The notes beneath the pieces were generated by a model that was not told the DNA's origin, ran no database searches, and saw only the letters and a list, made by a program, of their open reading frames with translations. Below, one piece after another: positions 1-5,444 of a stretch of DNA of 8,255 nt. This DNA is from Burkholderiales bacterium. Its GTDB lineage: Bacteria > Pseudomonadota > Gammaproteobacteria > Burkholderiales > SG8-39. Location of the stretch: contig JADLDQ010000326.1 in the NCBI GenBank assembly GCA_020846575.1, positions 1-8,255 on the forward strand, in the 5' to 3' direction. The first letter of the stretch is position 1. Each line of letters opens with the position of its first letter. The position numbers and the translations under genes are program-made.

Positions 1-1395
1 GCCGAGCCGGCAGCCGCGCGCACGCGCTTCGAGCCGCCGCGCGGCGAATCCCGCACCGTCCGAGGCGTCGAGCGCGGCCTGCATCACGCGCGGAAAGTCG
101 CCCGAATCGTACACGTCGCCCAGGGCATTCCTGAACGGCATCTGCGCCCTTGCGACGAGGTTGCGCCGCCGCAGCTCGATCGCGTCGATGCCGGTGCTGC
201 GCGCGGCGGCTTCCACCAGCCGCTCCATCAGGTACGCGTATTCGGGCCGCCCGGCGCCCCGGTACGCCTCCACGGGTACGGTGTGGGTGAGCACCACCCG
301 CACCACGGCGTGCACGGCTGCGGTCCGGTAGGGGCCGGGAATCACCCGGCTCGCCGCGAGCGTCGGGATGATCGGTCCGAGCCAGCTGAGGTAGGCGCCG
401 GCGTTGGCGATCGAATCCACGCGCAGGGCGAGAAAGCGTCCCTCGCCGTCCAGCGCCAGTTCCGCTTCGGTGTACAGATCCCGGCCCTGCACGTCCGAGA
501 CGAAGCTCTCGCTGCGGCTCGCCTCCCAGCGCACGGTGCGTTCGAGCCGCCCCGCGGCCCAGGCGACCAGCGCGTACTCCGGGTACACCGCCGCCTTGGT
601 CCCGAACCCGCCGCCCAGGTCGCCCACGGTCACCCGCAGCTTCTCCCGGGGCACGCGCAGCACCGATTCGGCGATGTGGTTGCGCACCAGGTGCGAGTGC
701 TGCGAGGTGCACTGCAGCGTCCAGGCGCGCGCGCGGGGATCGAAATCGCAGATCGCCGCGCGCGGCTCCAGCGGAACGCCGGCCAGGCGCTGGTTGAAGA
801 CCGCCACGCGCGCGACGCGGGCGGCGCGCGCGAACGCCGCGTCCACCGCGGCGCGGTCGCCGCACTCGTACCAGGCGGCGACGTTGCCGCTGGCCGTGTG
901 CCACACCTGGGGCGCGCCGGGCGCGACGGCGGCGCGCGCGTCCACCACCGCCGCCAGCGGTTCGTAGCCGGCCCGCACCGCCTCGGCCGCGTCCTGCGCG
1001 TGCGGGACGCTGTCGGCCACGACCATCGCAACCGGATCGCCGACGTGGCGGACCCGGTCGGACGCGAGCAGGTGCCAGGACGCGGCCGCCATCGGCTGGC
1101 CGTCCCGCTGCCTGAGCATCGGCGCCGCAGGCAGCGATCCGGCACCGTCGCCGGCCAGGTCGGCCGCCGTGAAGACCGCGATCACCCCCGGCATGCGCAG
1201 CGCCTCGCGGGAATCGATGCCGGCCAGGCGCGCGTGCGCGTGCGGCGAGCGCACGAACGCCGCATGCGCGTGGCCGGCGCCGTCCCGGTCGATGGTGAAC
1301 GCGGCGCGGCCGGTGAGCAGGCGCAGGTCCGCCACCCGGGGGATCGGCGCTCCGATTCCCGGCCGGATCGCAGCGGCAGCCTGCACACGTTCCAC
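1..1395 (-). CDS. Molybdenum hydroxylase large subunit (xanthine dehydrogenase/aldehyde oxidase/CoxL family), 3' end cut by the window edge
   Basis: The minus-strand frame stays open for 465 codons, from a GTG start at 1395-1393 to base 1. Family members are usually about 750-800 residues, so the C-terminal third lies outside. The start is chosen because AGGAGG (1406-1401) sits 5 nt upstream and contains part of the stop codon of the preceding SDR gene. Visible hallmarks are LLTGRAAF near residue 26, FVRSPHAHAR near 46-55, HVGDPVAMVVAD in the hammerhead domain, PLEPRA (208-213), GGGFGTK (261-267) and AYRGAGR (377-383). In this family these segments line the molybdopterin-cytosine-dinucleotide site. 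AYRGAGR is the form-II loop, not the AYxCSFR loop of true CO dehydrogenase, so CO oxidation is unlikely. The protein probably hydroxylates an aldehyde, N-heterocycle or CoA-linked substrate in the cytoplasm. It needs an FAD subunit and a 2Fe-2S subunit, neither of which is in the window. It is the last visible gene of the leftward operon. The family call is firm; the substrate is unknown. Confidence 0.93.
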   Translation of the reverse strand, partial: MERVQAAAAIRPGIGAPIPRVADLRLLTGRAAFTIDRDGAGHAHAAFVRSPHAHARLAGIDSREALRMPGVIAVFTAADLAGDGAGSLPAAPMLRQRDGQPMAAASWHLLASDRVRHVGDPVAMVVADSVPHAQDAAEAVRAGYEPLAAVVDARAAVAPGAPQVWHTASGNVAAWYECGDRAAVDAAFARAARVARVAVFNQRLAGVPLEPRAAICDFDPRARAWTLQCTSQHSHLVRNHIAESVLRVPREKLRVTVGDLGGGFGTKAAVYPEYALVAWAAGRLERTVRWEASRSESFVSDVQGRDLYTEAELALDGEGRFLALRVDSIANAGAYLSWLGPIIPTLAASRVIPGPYRTAAVHAVVRVVLTHTVPVEAYRGAGRPEYAYLMERLVEAAARSTGIDAIELRRRNLVARAQMPFRNALGDVYDSGDFPRVMQAALDASDGAGFAARRLEARARGCRLG

Positions 1396-1404
1396 GGCGC
1401 CCTC

Positions 1405-2196
1405 CTAGACCGGCGTCCCGCGGCCGATGAGCCCGCCGCCGTCCACCACCAGCGTCTGGCCGGTGATGAACGCGGCCGCGGGCGAGACGAGGAAAGCGGC
1501 GGCGCCGGCGATGTCCTCGGGCTCGGCGATGCGTCCGAGCGGGTAGCCCGAGACGACCTGCCGCAGCTTGTCGTCGTTCGACCACAGCGGCCGCGTCATC
1601 TCGGTGCGCACCAGCCCGGGCGCGAGCGCGTTGGCTCGGACATTGTGCCGGCCGTACTCCACCGCGATGTTGCGCGCGAGCTGCATCTCGGCGGCCTTCG
1701 CCAGCGCATACACGCCCAGCCCGCGCTCACCGGCCAGGCCCGAGATCGAGCCGATGAACAGCAGCGCGCCGTCGCGGCGCTCGACCATGCCGGGCAGCAC
1801 CTGCCGGCACAGCCACAGGTAGCTCTTCAGATTGACCTGGAACGTGGCGTCGAACGCCGCACTCGAGACGCCGGCCATCGGACCCAGGTGGGCGACGCCC
1901 CCGGCATTGGCCACCAGCACGTCGATGCGACCCCAGAGCGAAAGCGCGGCGCGCGCCGCCTCGCCCACCCCGTCGAGATCCGCGAGGTCGATGCGCAGCG
2001 CATGCGACTCGCCGCCCGCGCCGCGCAGCTCGGCCGACACGCTCTCGCAAGCATCGAGGTCGCGGCTGCACAGGATGGTCTTCGCGCCCTGGGCCGACAG
2101 GCGCCGCGCGACGGCCCGGCCGATGCCGCGGCTCGCGCCGGTGACCAGCGCCACCTTGCCGTCCAGCCGGAAGGGGTCGCCGATGGCCGCGCTCAT
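1405..2196 (-). CDS. Short-chain dehydrogenase/reductase (classical SDR, FabG-like)
   Basis: The product is 263 residues, close to the usual 250 of classical SDRs. The ATG at 2196-2194 is preferred over upstream in-frame starts because GGAGG lies 7 nt before it and the SDR fold starts at once (DGKVALVTG). The cofactor motif TGASRGIG is at 19-26 and NAG at 97-99. The catalytic tetrad N122, S150, Y163, K167 has exactly the spacing of the family (YALAK = Y163 to K167). R23 in the glycine motif and R45 after the second beta strand suggest NADP(H) over NAD(H). A C-terminal TGQTLVVDGG completes the fold. It should interconvert a hydroxyl and a carbonyl group, plausibly a hydroxyacyl-CoA or alcohol made by the upstream crotonase-type enzyme. 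Its TAG stop overlaps the Shine-Dalgarno of the molybdenum hydroxylase gene, and its ATG overlaps the TGA of a 20-codon frame. The family is certain; the substrate is not visible. Confidence 0.93.
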   Translation of the reverse strand: MSAAIGDPFRLDGKVALVTGASRGIGRAVARRLSAQGAKTILCSRDLDACESVSAELRGAGGESHALRIDLADLDGVGEAARAALSLWGRIDVLVANAGGVAHLGPMAGVSSAAFDATFQVNLKSYLWLCRQVLPGMVERRDGALLFIGSISGLAGERGLGVYALAKAAEMQLARNIAVEYGRHNVRANALAPGLVRTEMTRPLWSNDDKLRQVVSGYPLGRIAEPEDIAGAAAFLVSPAAAFITGQTLVVDGGGLIGRGTPV

Positions 2197-2255
2197 CGCG
2201 GCGCCTCCCCGCCGCGCGCCGGGCGCAGGCCGTCCCCGGGACGCCGAGTGATCAT
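2193..2255 (-). other. 20-codon open frame linking the crotonase and SDR genes by ATGA overlaps
   Basis: Between the two genes lies ATG (2255-2253), 19 further codons (MITRRPGDGLRPARGGEAPR) and TGA (2195-2193). Its ATG overlaps the TGA of the crotonase gene (2254-2252), and its TGA overlaps the ATG of the SDR (2196-2194). Ribosomes finishing the crotonase could reinitiate here and deliver themselves to the SDR start. The peptide is basic, low in complexity and resembles nothing known to me. The SDR also has its own good Shine-Dalgarno, so coupling may not be needed. This may be a chance frame in GC-rich DNA. Confidence 0.25.
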
Positions 2256-3046
2256 GACTGCGTCCCCCGCGGCGGCCACAGCGGCGGGCGCCCATCGCTG
2301 AACGCGGCCACGCCCTCGCGAAAATCCTCGGTGAGCAGCGCGAGCGACACGTTGGCATTGGCGTGAGCGAACGCCTGGGCGAGGGTCATGTCGCGCATCG
2401 CCTTCATCGCGTGCTTGGCGCGGCGCTGCGCCTCGGGGGACTTGTCGAGCAGGCGCCCGAGCAGCCACTGGAGCTTCGCGTCGAGCTCCGCGGCGGGCAC
2501 CACGTAGTTGACCAGACCGTGCGCCAGCGCCTCCTGCGCGCTCATCGGCTCGCCGGTCAGCACCAGCTCCACCAGGCGGCGCTGCGGCACCAGGCGCTGA
2601 AGGTAGGCGAGCCCGAGGCCCGGGAACAGGCCGACCTTCACCTCGGGCACGCCGAACATCGCGCGCTCGCTCGCCACGGCGAGGTCGCACATGGCCAGCA
2701 GACTCATGCCCGGCGCCATGGCGTGGCCGTTGACGCGCGCCACGATCGGCAGGCCGCAGTCCTCCACCACGCGGAACAGCTGCACGATCGGGTGCGTCAG
2801 CCACTCGGGCGCGAGCCCGCGCTCGCTGCGCACCCGGTCGTGCTGCAGGTCGCCGCCGCCGCAGAAGAAACGCTCGCCCGCGCCGGTGATCACGATCGCC
2901 CGGATCGCCGGGTCTCTCGAAGCCGCGCGTATGCCCTCCATCAGCGGCGGGAAAAGCTCCCAGACCACCGCGTTCTGGTGCCGGGGCCGGTTGATGGTGA
3001 GCCAGCGCGCCGCGCCACGCACCTCGCTCAGTACCAGCTCGCTCAT
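2252..3046 (-). CDS. Crotonase-fold protein (enoyl-CoA hydratase/isomerase family) with atypical active-site residues
   Basis: The product is 264 residues, normal for single-domain crotonases, which act on acyl-CoA thioesters in the cytoplasm. The ATG at 3046-3044 is chosen because a strong purine-rich Shine-Dalgarno (GGAGGAAGGA) ends 3 nt before it and the crotonase fold begins there (LTINRP near residue 16). The first oxyanion-hole segment is FFCGGGDL (60-67). The second is VNGHAMAPGMSLLAMCD (105-121). Aligned to mitochondrial hydratase, Glu164 is kept as E135 (VPEVKVG), but Glu144 is replaced by S115 and the oxyanion glycine 141 by P112. A single glutamate is more usual in isomerase-type crotonases than in true hydratases, so the precise reaction is open. 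The frame continues upstream into a 65-codon ligase remnant, so a longer fusion protein of 329 residues is possible. It is the first complete gene of the leftward operon. Confidence 0.9.
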   Translation of the reverse strand: MSELVLSEVRGAARWLTINRPRHQNAVVWELFPPLMEGIRAASRDPAIRAIVITGAGERFFCGGGDLQHDRVRSERGLAPEWLTHPIVQLFRVVEDCGLPIVARVNGHAMAPGMSLLAMCDLAVASERAMFGVPEVKVGLFPGLGLAYLQRLVPQRRLVELVLTGEPMSAQEALAHGLVNYVVPAAELDAKLQWLLGRLLDKSPEAQRRAKHAMKAMRDMTLAQAFAHANANVSLALLTEDFREGVAAFSDGRPPLWPPRGTQS

Positions 3047-3241
3047 CGTCCTTCCTCCGCCCGCGCCGAGGCCCTGCGCCGCGAGCAGCAGTTCGGCGAA
3101 CGGCCGGTCGTTGCGCATCAGCACGGCGAATACGCCCCCGCCTCGGACCCCCAGCGCCGCCAGCGCATCGGCCGAGCGCGCGACGCGATCCTCCCGTTCC
3201 GCATCGGCCGTGATGCGCGCGCCCAGGATGATCACCGTCAT
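3047..3241 (-). pseudogene. N-terminal remnant of an AMP-forming acyl-CoA ligase, in frame with the crotonase gene
   Basis: From ATG 3241-3239 the frame encodes 65 residues before the crotonase methionine. The segment GARITADAE...RVARSADALAALGV, then VFAVLMRNDRPFAELLLAAQ and GLGA, matches the first 60 or so residues of class I adenylate-forming acyl-CoA synthetases. These normally run on into VVVPLN and a further 430 or more residues. Here the similarity ends at GLGA and the crotonase Shine-Dalgarno follows within about 10 nt. This looks like a deletion that removed almost the whole ligase and left its start attached to the next gene. The mapped promoter would transcribe it with a leader of about 80 nt. 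It cannot be catalytic, because all AMP-binding motifs are missing. It may serve as a leader cistron or be translated as an N-terminal extension of the crotonase. The family match is from memory of sequence patterns. Confidence 0.62.
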
Positions 3242-3260
3242 GTTCCGGACCCGCCTTCGC

Positions 3261-3311
3261 ATCGACGCCCTTGATCGAAACCCAAGGTGGACGCCCCGAT
3301 CGACGCCCTTG
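3261..3311. repeat. 13-bp direct repeat (ATCGACGCCCTTG) in the divergent control region
   Basis: ATCGACGCCCTTG occurs at 3261-3273 and again at 3299-3311, exactly 38 bp apart. The right copy overlaps the proposed -35 of the tetR promoter (TTGCCG, 3309-3314). Both copies lie in the transcribed leader of the leftward operon. They could be accessory regulator sites or leftovers of a small duplication. Confidence 0.6.
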
Positions 3312-3337
3312 CCGGGCGAGTGCCGAGCGATCATAAT
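3309..3337 (+). promoter_or_regulatory. Promoter of the tetR-receptor unit, overlapping the leftward promoter
   Basis: TTGCCG (3309-3314), a 17-nt spacer and CATAAT (3332-3337) form a reasonable sigma70 promoter with start near 3344. Its -10 overlaps the -10 of the leftward promoter by four bases on the opposite strand, so the two promoters should compete for polymerase. The -35 matches only four of six consensus bases. Confidence 0.5.
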
Positions 3338-3358
3338 GTTGACTGATCAGTCAGTCAA
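3330..3358 (-). promoter_or_regulatory. Sigma70 promoter of the leftward catabolic operon
   Basis: On the minus strand, TTGACT (3358-3353) is followed by a 17-nt spacer and TATGAT (3335-3330). Each box has five of six consensus bases. Transcription should begin near 3323. That places the in-frame ATG at 3334 upstream of the transcript and rules it out as a start. The leader to the ATG at 3241 would be about 80 nt. Confidence 0.7.
3339..3358. promoter_or_regulatory. Palindromic operator, probably for the adjacent TetR regulator
   Basis: TTGACTGATCAGTCAGTCAA holds two overlapping dyads. One is the perfect 14-bp palindrome TGACTGATCAGTCA (3340-3353). The other is an 8-bp inverted repeat, TTGACTGA and TCAGTCAA, separated by 4 bp (3339-3358). 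The element covers the -35 and much of the spacer of the leftward promoter and the start point of the rightward one, so bound protein would block both. TetR-family proteins typically bind such sites next to their own gene. Confidence 0.75.
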
Positions 3359-3408
3359 TCACCTTTCCGCGTCGCTTTCACTTCGTCGCCGCTTTCCCGG
3401 AGCACCGC

Positions 3409-4071
3409 ATGGCCAAGACCGCCTCCCGCCGCGTGAACGCCAATGTCAAGGACGAGGTGCTGGTGGCCGAGCGGCGCGAGGCCATCGTGAAGGCGGCCGT
3501 CGAGGTGTTTCTCGAAAAGGGCTTTCACGCCGCCACCACCCGCGACGTGTGCGTGCGGGCCGGCATCACGCAGGGCACGCTCTACAACTACGTGCGCTCC
3601 AAGGAGGACATCCTCTACCTCGTGTGCGACCAGGCCGCCAGCCGCTATCAGGAGGCGATCACGGCGGCGCTCGACGCGATCGCCGACCCGCGCGAGCGGC
3701 TGGTTCGCATGGTGCGCGCGACGGTCCAGGCGCAGTACCGCTTCCGCAATCACATACTGCTCGTCAACCGCGAGGCGCACCTGTTGGACGCGCCGGCGCG
3801 CGCGGCCATCCGCGCGCGTGCCGACAGCTTCTTCAACCTGGTGCGCTCGATCGTCGAGGCGGCGCTGCCGCAGGGCCATCCGCGCGGCGCGAGCGCCGCG
3901 CTGTGCGCGGAGATGGTGAGCTTCCTGCCGGTGCTGTTCGCGTTCCGCCCCTGGCGCCTGAAGGGCGCGGTCGAGAAGAACATCGACGGCATGGTCGATC
4001 TGCTGCTTTGCGCTCTGGGTGTGTCCGATGCCGGACCGGACGCGCCGAGAAGCGGTTCACGTCCCGGGTAG
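3409..4071 (+). CDS. TetR/AcrR-family transcriptional regulator
   Basis: The product is 220 residues, typical for the family. The N-terminal DNA-binding domain spans about residues 22-69: RREAIVKAAVEVFLEKGF, then a helix-turn-helix from about T44 to Y61 (TRDVCVRAGITQGTLYNYV) and the usual SKEDIL. The C-terminal half is the variable helical ligand-binding and dimerisation region. The ATG at 3409 has CGGAG six nt upstream. The gene faces away from the catabolic operon, with the palindromic operator between them, and is followed after 31 nt by the solute receptor gene. The likely role is ligand-relieved repression of both transcription units, with an acyl-CoA or organic acid as a plausible ligand. 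The family is certain. Repressor function and ligand are inferred from layout only. Confidence 0.93.
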   Translation: MAKTASRRVNANVKDEVLVAERREAIVKAAVEVFLEKGFHAATTRDVCVRAGITQGTLYNYVRSKEDILYLVCDQAASRYQEAITAALDAIADPRERLVRMVRATVQAQYRFRNHILLVNREAHLLDAPARAAIRARADSFFNLVRSIVEAALPQGHPRGASAALCAEMVSFLPVLFAFRPWRLKGAVEKNIDGMVDLLLCALGVSDAGPDAPRSGSRPG

Positions 4072-4102
4072 GTTTCCGGCGCTCAAAGGAGAGGAGACGG
4101 AC

Positions 4103-5053
4103 ATGCAATCGAAGACCGTGGTGACCGTGCTGCTGTTCGCGGTCTGCGCCGGCGCGCAGGCGCAGACGTTTCCGGTCAAACCGCTGAAGCTGGTCGCGCC
4201 CTTCCCGCCCGGGGGCCTGGTCGACTCGGCCGGGCGCATCGCGGCCGAGGGTATGGGCGCCGCGCTCGGGCAGCCGATGGTGGTGGAGAACCGTCCCGGC
4301 GCCTCGGGAAAGATCGCGGCCGAGGCCGTCAGCCGCGCGCCCGCCGACGGCTACACGCTGTTCTTCGCCAACGGCACCTCGCACGGTTCGCTGCCGGTGA
4401 TGGACCCGGGATTCGACCCGGTGAAGGACTTCGCGCCGGTGGGCGTGATCATCTACACCCCTTTCATCCTCGCGGCGAACCCGGGGCTCATGGCGAACAG
4501 CGTCGCCGAGCTGGTCGCGCTCGCCAGGGCTCAGCCCGGCACGATCAACTACGCCACCCCCGGCGTGGGCTCGGCCGCGCACTTCGCCGGCGAGCTGCTG
4601 CGCAGCCAGGCCGGCATCGACATCGTGCACGTGCCCTTCAAGGGGCTGGCTCAGGCGGTGCAGGACGTCATGGGCGGCGCGGTGCAGCTCACCTTCGACA
4701 ACGCCATCCTGCAACACCTCAAGGCGGGCAAGCTCAAGGCGATCGCCACCACCGGATTGCAGCGCCTGGAGTTCCTACCCGAGGTGGCCACGCTCGACGA
4801 ATCGGGCCTCAAGGGCTACGACATCGTGGGCTGGGCGGGCGTAGCGGTTCCGATCAGGACGCCGCCGGCGCTCATCGCGCGCCTGAGCGAGGCGCTGCGC
4901 CAGACCATGAGCCGCCCCGAGGTGCAGAACCGCCTGAAGGCGCTGGCGCTCTCGCCCATGGCCGGAACCCCCGAGCACATGGCCAGGCTCACGAGCGAGA
5001 GTATCGCGCGCTACCGCAAGATCGCCACCGAGAGCCGGATGAAGTTCGAGTAG
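4103..5053 (+). CDS. Bug/TctC-family periplasmic solute receptor (tripartite tricarboxylate transporter type)
   Basis: The product is 316 residues, near the family norm of 320-330. The start at 4103 is chosen over an in-frame ATG at 4019 because the purine-rich AAAGGAGAGGAG ends 6 nt before it and a signal peptide follows directly: K4, hydrophobic core 5-17, cleavage likely after AQA (18-20). Family marks in the mature protein are PVKPLKLVAPFPPGG (24-38) with D41, VVENRPGASG (60-69), ADGYTL, INYATPGVGSAAHFAGELL, and IDIVHVPFKG with the following VQDVMGGAVQLTFDN. These proteins clamp carboxylated ligands in the periplasm through two lobes. No TctA or TctB membrane subunit is in the window, as is common for orphan Bug receptors. 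Such orphans may share a distant permease or act in sensing. Cotranscription with the TetR gene suggests the ligand is the substrate or inducer of the divergent catabolic operon. Confidence 0.93.
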   Translation: MQSKTVVTVLLFAVCAGAQAQTFPVKPLKLVAPFPPGGLVDSAGRIAAEGMGAALGQPMVVENRPGASGKIAAEAVSRAPADGYTLFFANGTSHGSLPVMDPGFDPVKDFAPVGVIIYTPFILAANPGLMANSVAELVALARAQPGTINYATPGVGSAAHFAGELLRSQAGIDIVHVPFKGLAQAVQDVMGGAVQLTFDNAILQHLKAGKLKAIATTGLQRLEFLPEVATLDESGLKGYDIVGWAGVAVPIRTPPALIARLSEALRQTMSRPEVQNRLKALALSPMAGTPEHMARLTSESIARYRKIATESRMKFE

Positions 5054-5080
5054 CGGGCGGCGCACCGAGCGGATCCCGCG

Positions 5081-5100
5081 GGTCGTGCAGCTGCACGACC
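5081..5100. repeat. Perfect 20-bp palindrome after the receptor gene
   Basis: GGTCGTGCAGCTGCACGACC equals its own reverse complement. As RNA it gives an 8-bp GC-rich stem with an AGCT loop, starting 27 nt after the receptor stop. No T-tract follows on either side, so it is not a standard intrinsic terminator. It could be a 3' stabilising hairpin, a protein-binding dyad or a junction mark. Confidence 0.55.
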
Positions 5101-5331
5101 TCGGGCGAGGTCGCACTGCCCGAGCGCTTCCTGCTCCACCCGGGGACGCTCATGCCCGAGGAGCGCGAGGCGATGAGGCAGCAGGTCACGCGCGACCTCG
5201 CCATGATCGATTCGCTCTCGCGCCGCTTCGGGCCGCAGCATCTCGAAGGACTCGAGGCGCCGCGCGCAATTGCCGCGTCGCAGCACGAGGCGATGCACGG
5301 CAGCGGAGGACCCGCGCAGGGCGAATCATGA
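5101..5331 (+). pseudogene. Unrecognised short coding remnant, probably the C-terminus of a lost gene
   Basis: A plus-strand frame ending at TGA 5329-5331 reads like real protein: SGEVALPERFLLHPG, then TLMPEEREAMRQQV, RDLAMIDSLSRRFG and a Gly/Ala-rich tail. Codon third positions are strongly G/C, as in the neighbouring genes. The first possible ATG is 5152, giving only 59 residues, and the coding character begins before it at about 5101 with no start codon or ribosome site. That suggests a 5'-truncated gene whose beginning was deleted next to the palindrome. I do not recognise the family. The alternative is a genuine small helical protein starting at 5152. Confidence 0.4.
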
Positions 5332-5332
5332 C

Positions 5333-5351
5333 GCCGGCTCGAGGAGCCGGC
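5333..5351 (+). terminator. Hairpin after the short remnant; weak terminator candidate
   Basis: GCCGGCTC (5333-5340), a GAG loop and GAGCCGGC (5344-5351) form an 8-bp GC-rich stem 1 nt after the TGA at 5331. No T-run follows, so intrinsic termination is doubtful. Its place directly after a stop codon is the main support. Confidence 0.3.
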
Positions 5352-5444
5352 CGCCGCGGCGCCGCTCGCGGCATTGACCTATCTCAAAGCCGGGCCTCGT
5401 GGCGGACGCAGACTCGATCGGACACATCGTTCCTGCCTCCCGAT

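Noticed and set aside
283..2301. Long plus-strand open frame of 672 codons
   Set aside because: It is antisense to the molybdenum hydroxylase and SDR genes, whose motifs are unmistakable. Its product is Arg/His/Gly-rich with no domain, as expected for a shadow frame in GC-rich DNA.
3332..3334. ATG at the far upstream end of the crotonase frame (360-codon version)
   Set aside because: It lies inside the -10 box of the operon promoter, so it would not be in the transcript, and it has no ribosome site.
4019..4102. Upstream in-frame start for the solute receptor
   Set aside because: It overlaps tetR and would bury the signal peptide. The ATG at 4103 has a strong ribosome site.
2691..4124. Plus-strand open frame of 477 codons across the crotonase, control region and tetR
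   Set aside because: It crosses the divergent promoters and two well-supported genes on different strands, and no part of it resembles a protein.
3833..4717. Minus-strand open frame of 294 codons
   Set aside because: It is antisense to the end of tetR and to the solute receptor gene, with a low-complexity Arg-rich product and no start signal.
5085..5444. N-terminal extension of the exported protein (starts at 5085 or 5328)
   Set aside because: The extension is Arg/Ala-rich shadow sequence and would place the signal peptide in the interior of the protein.
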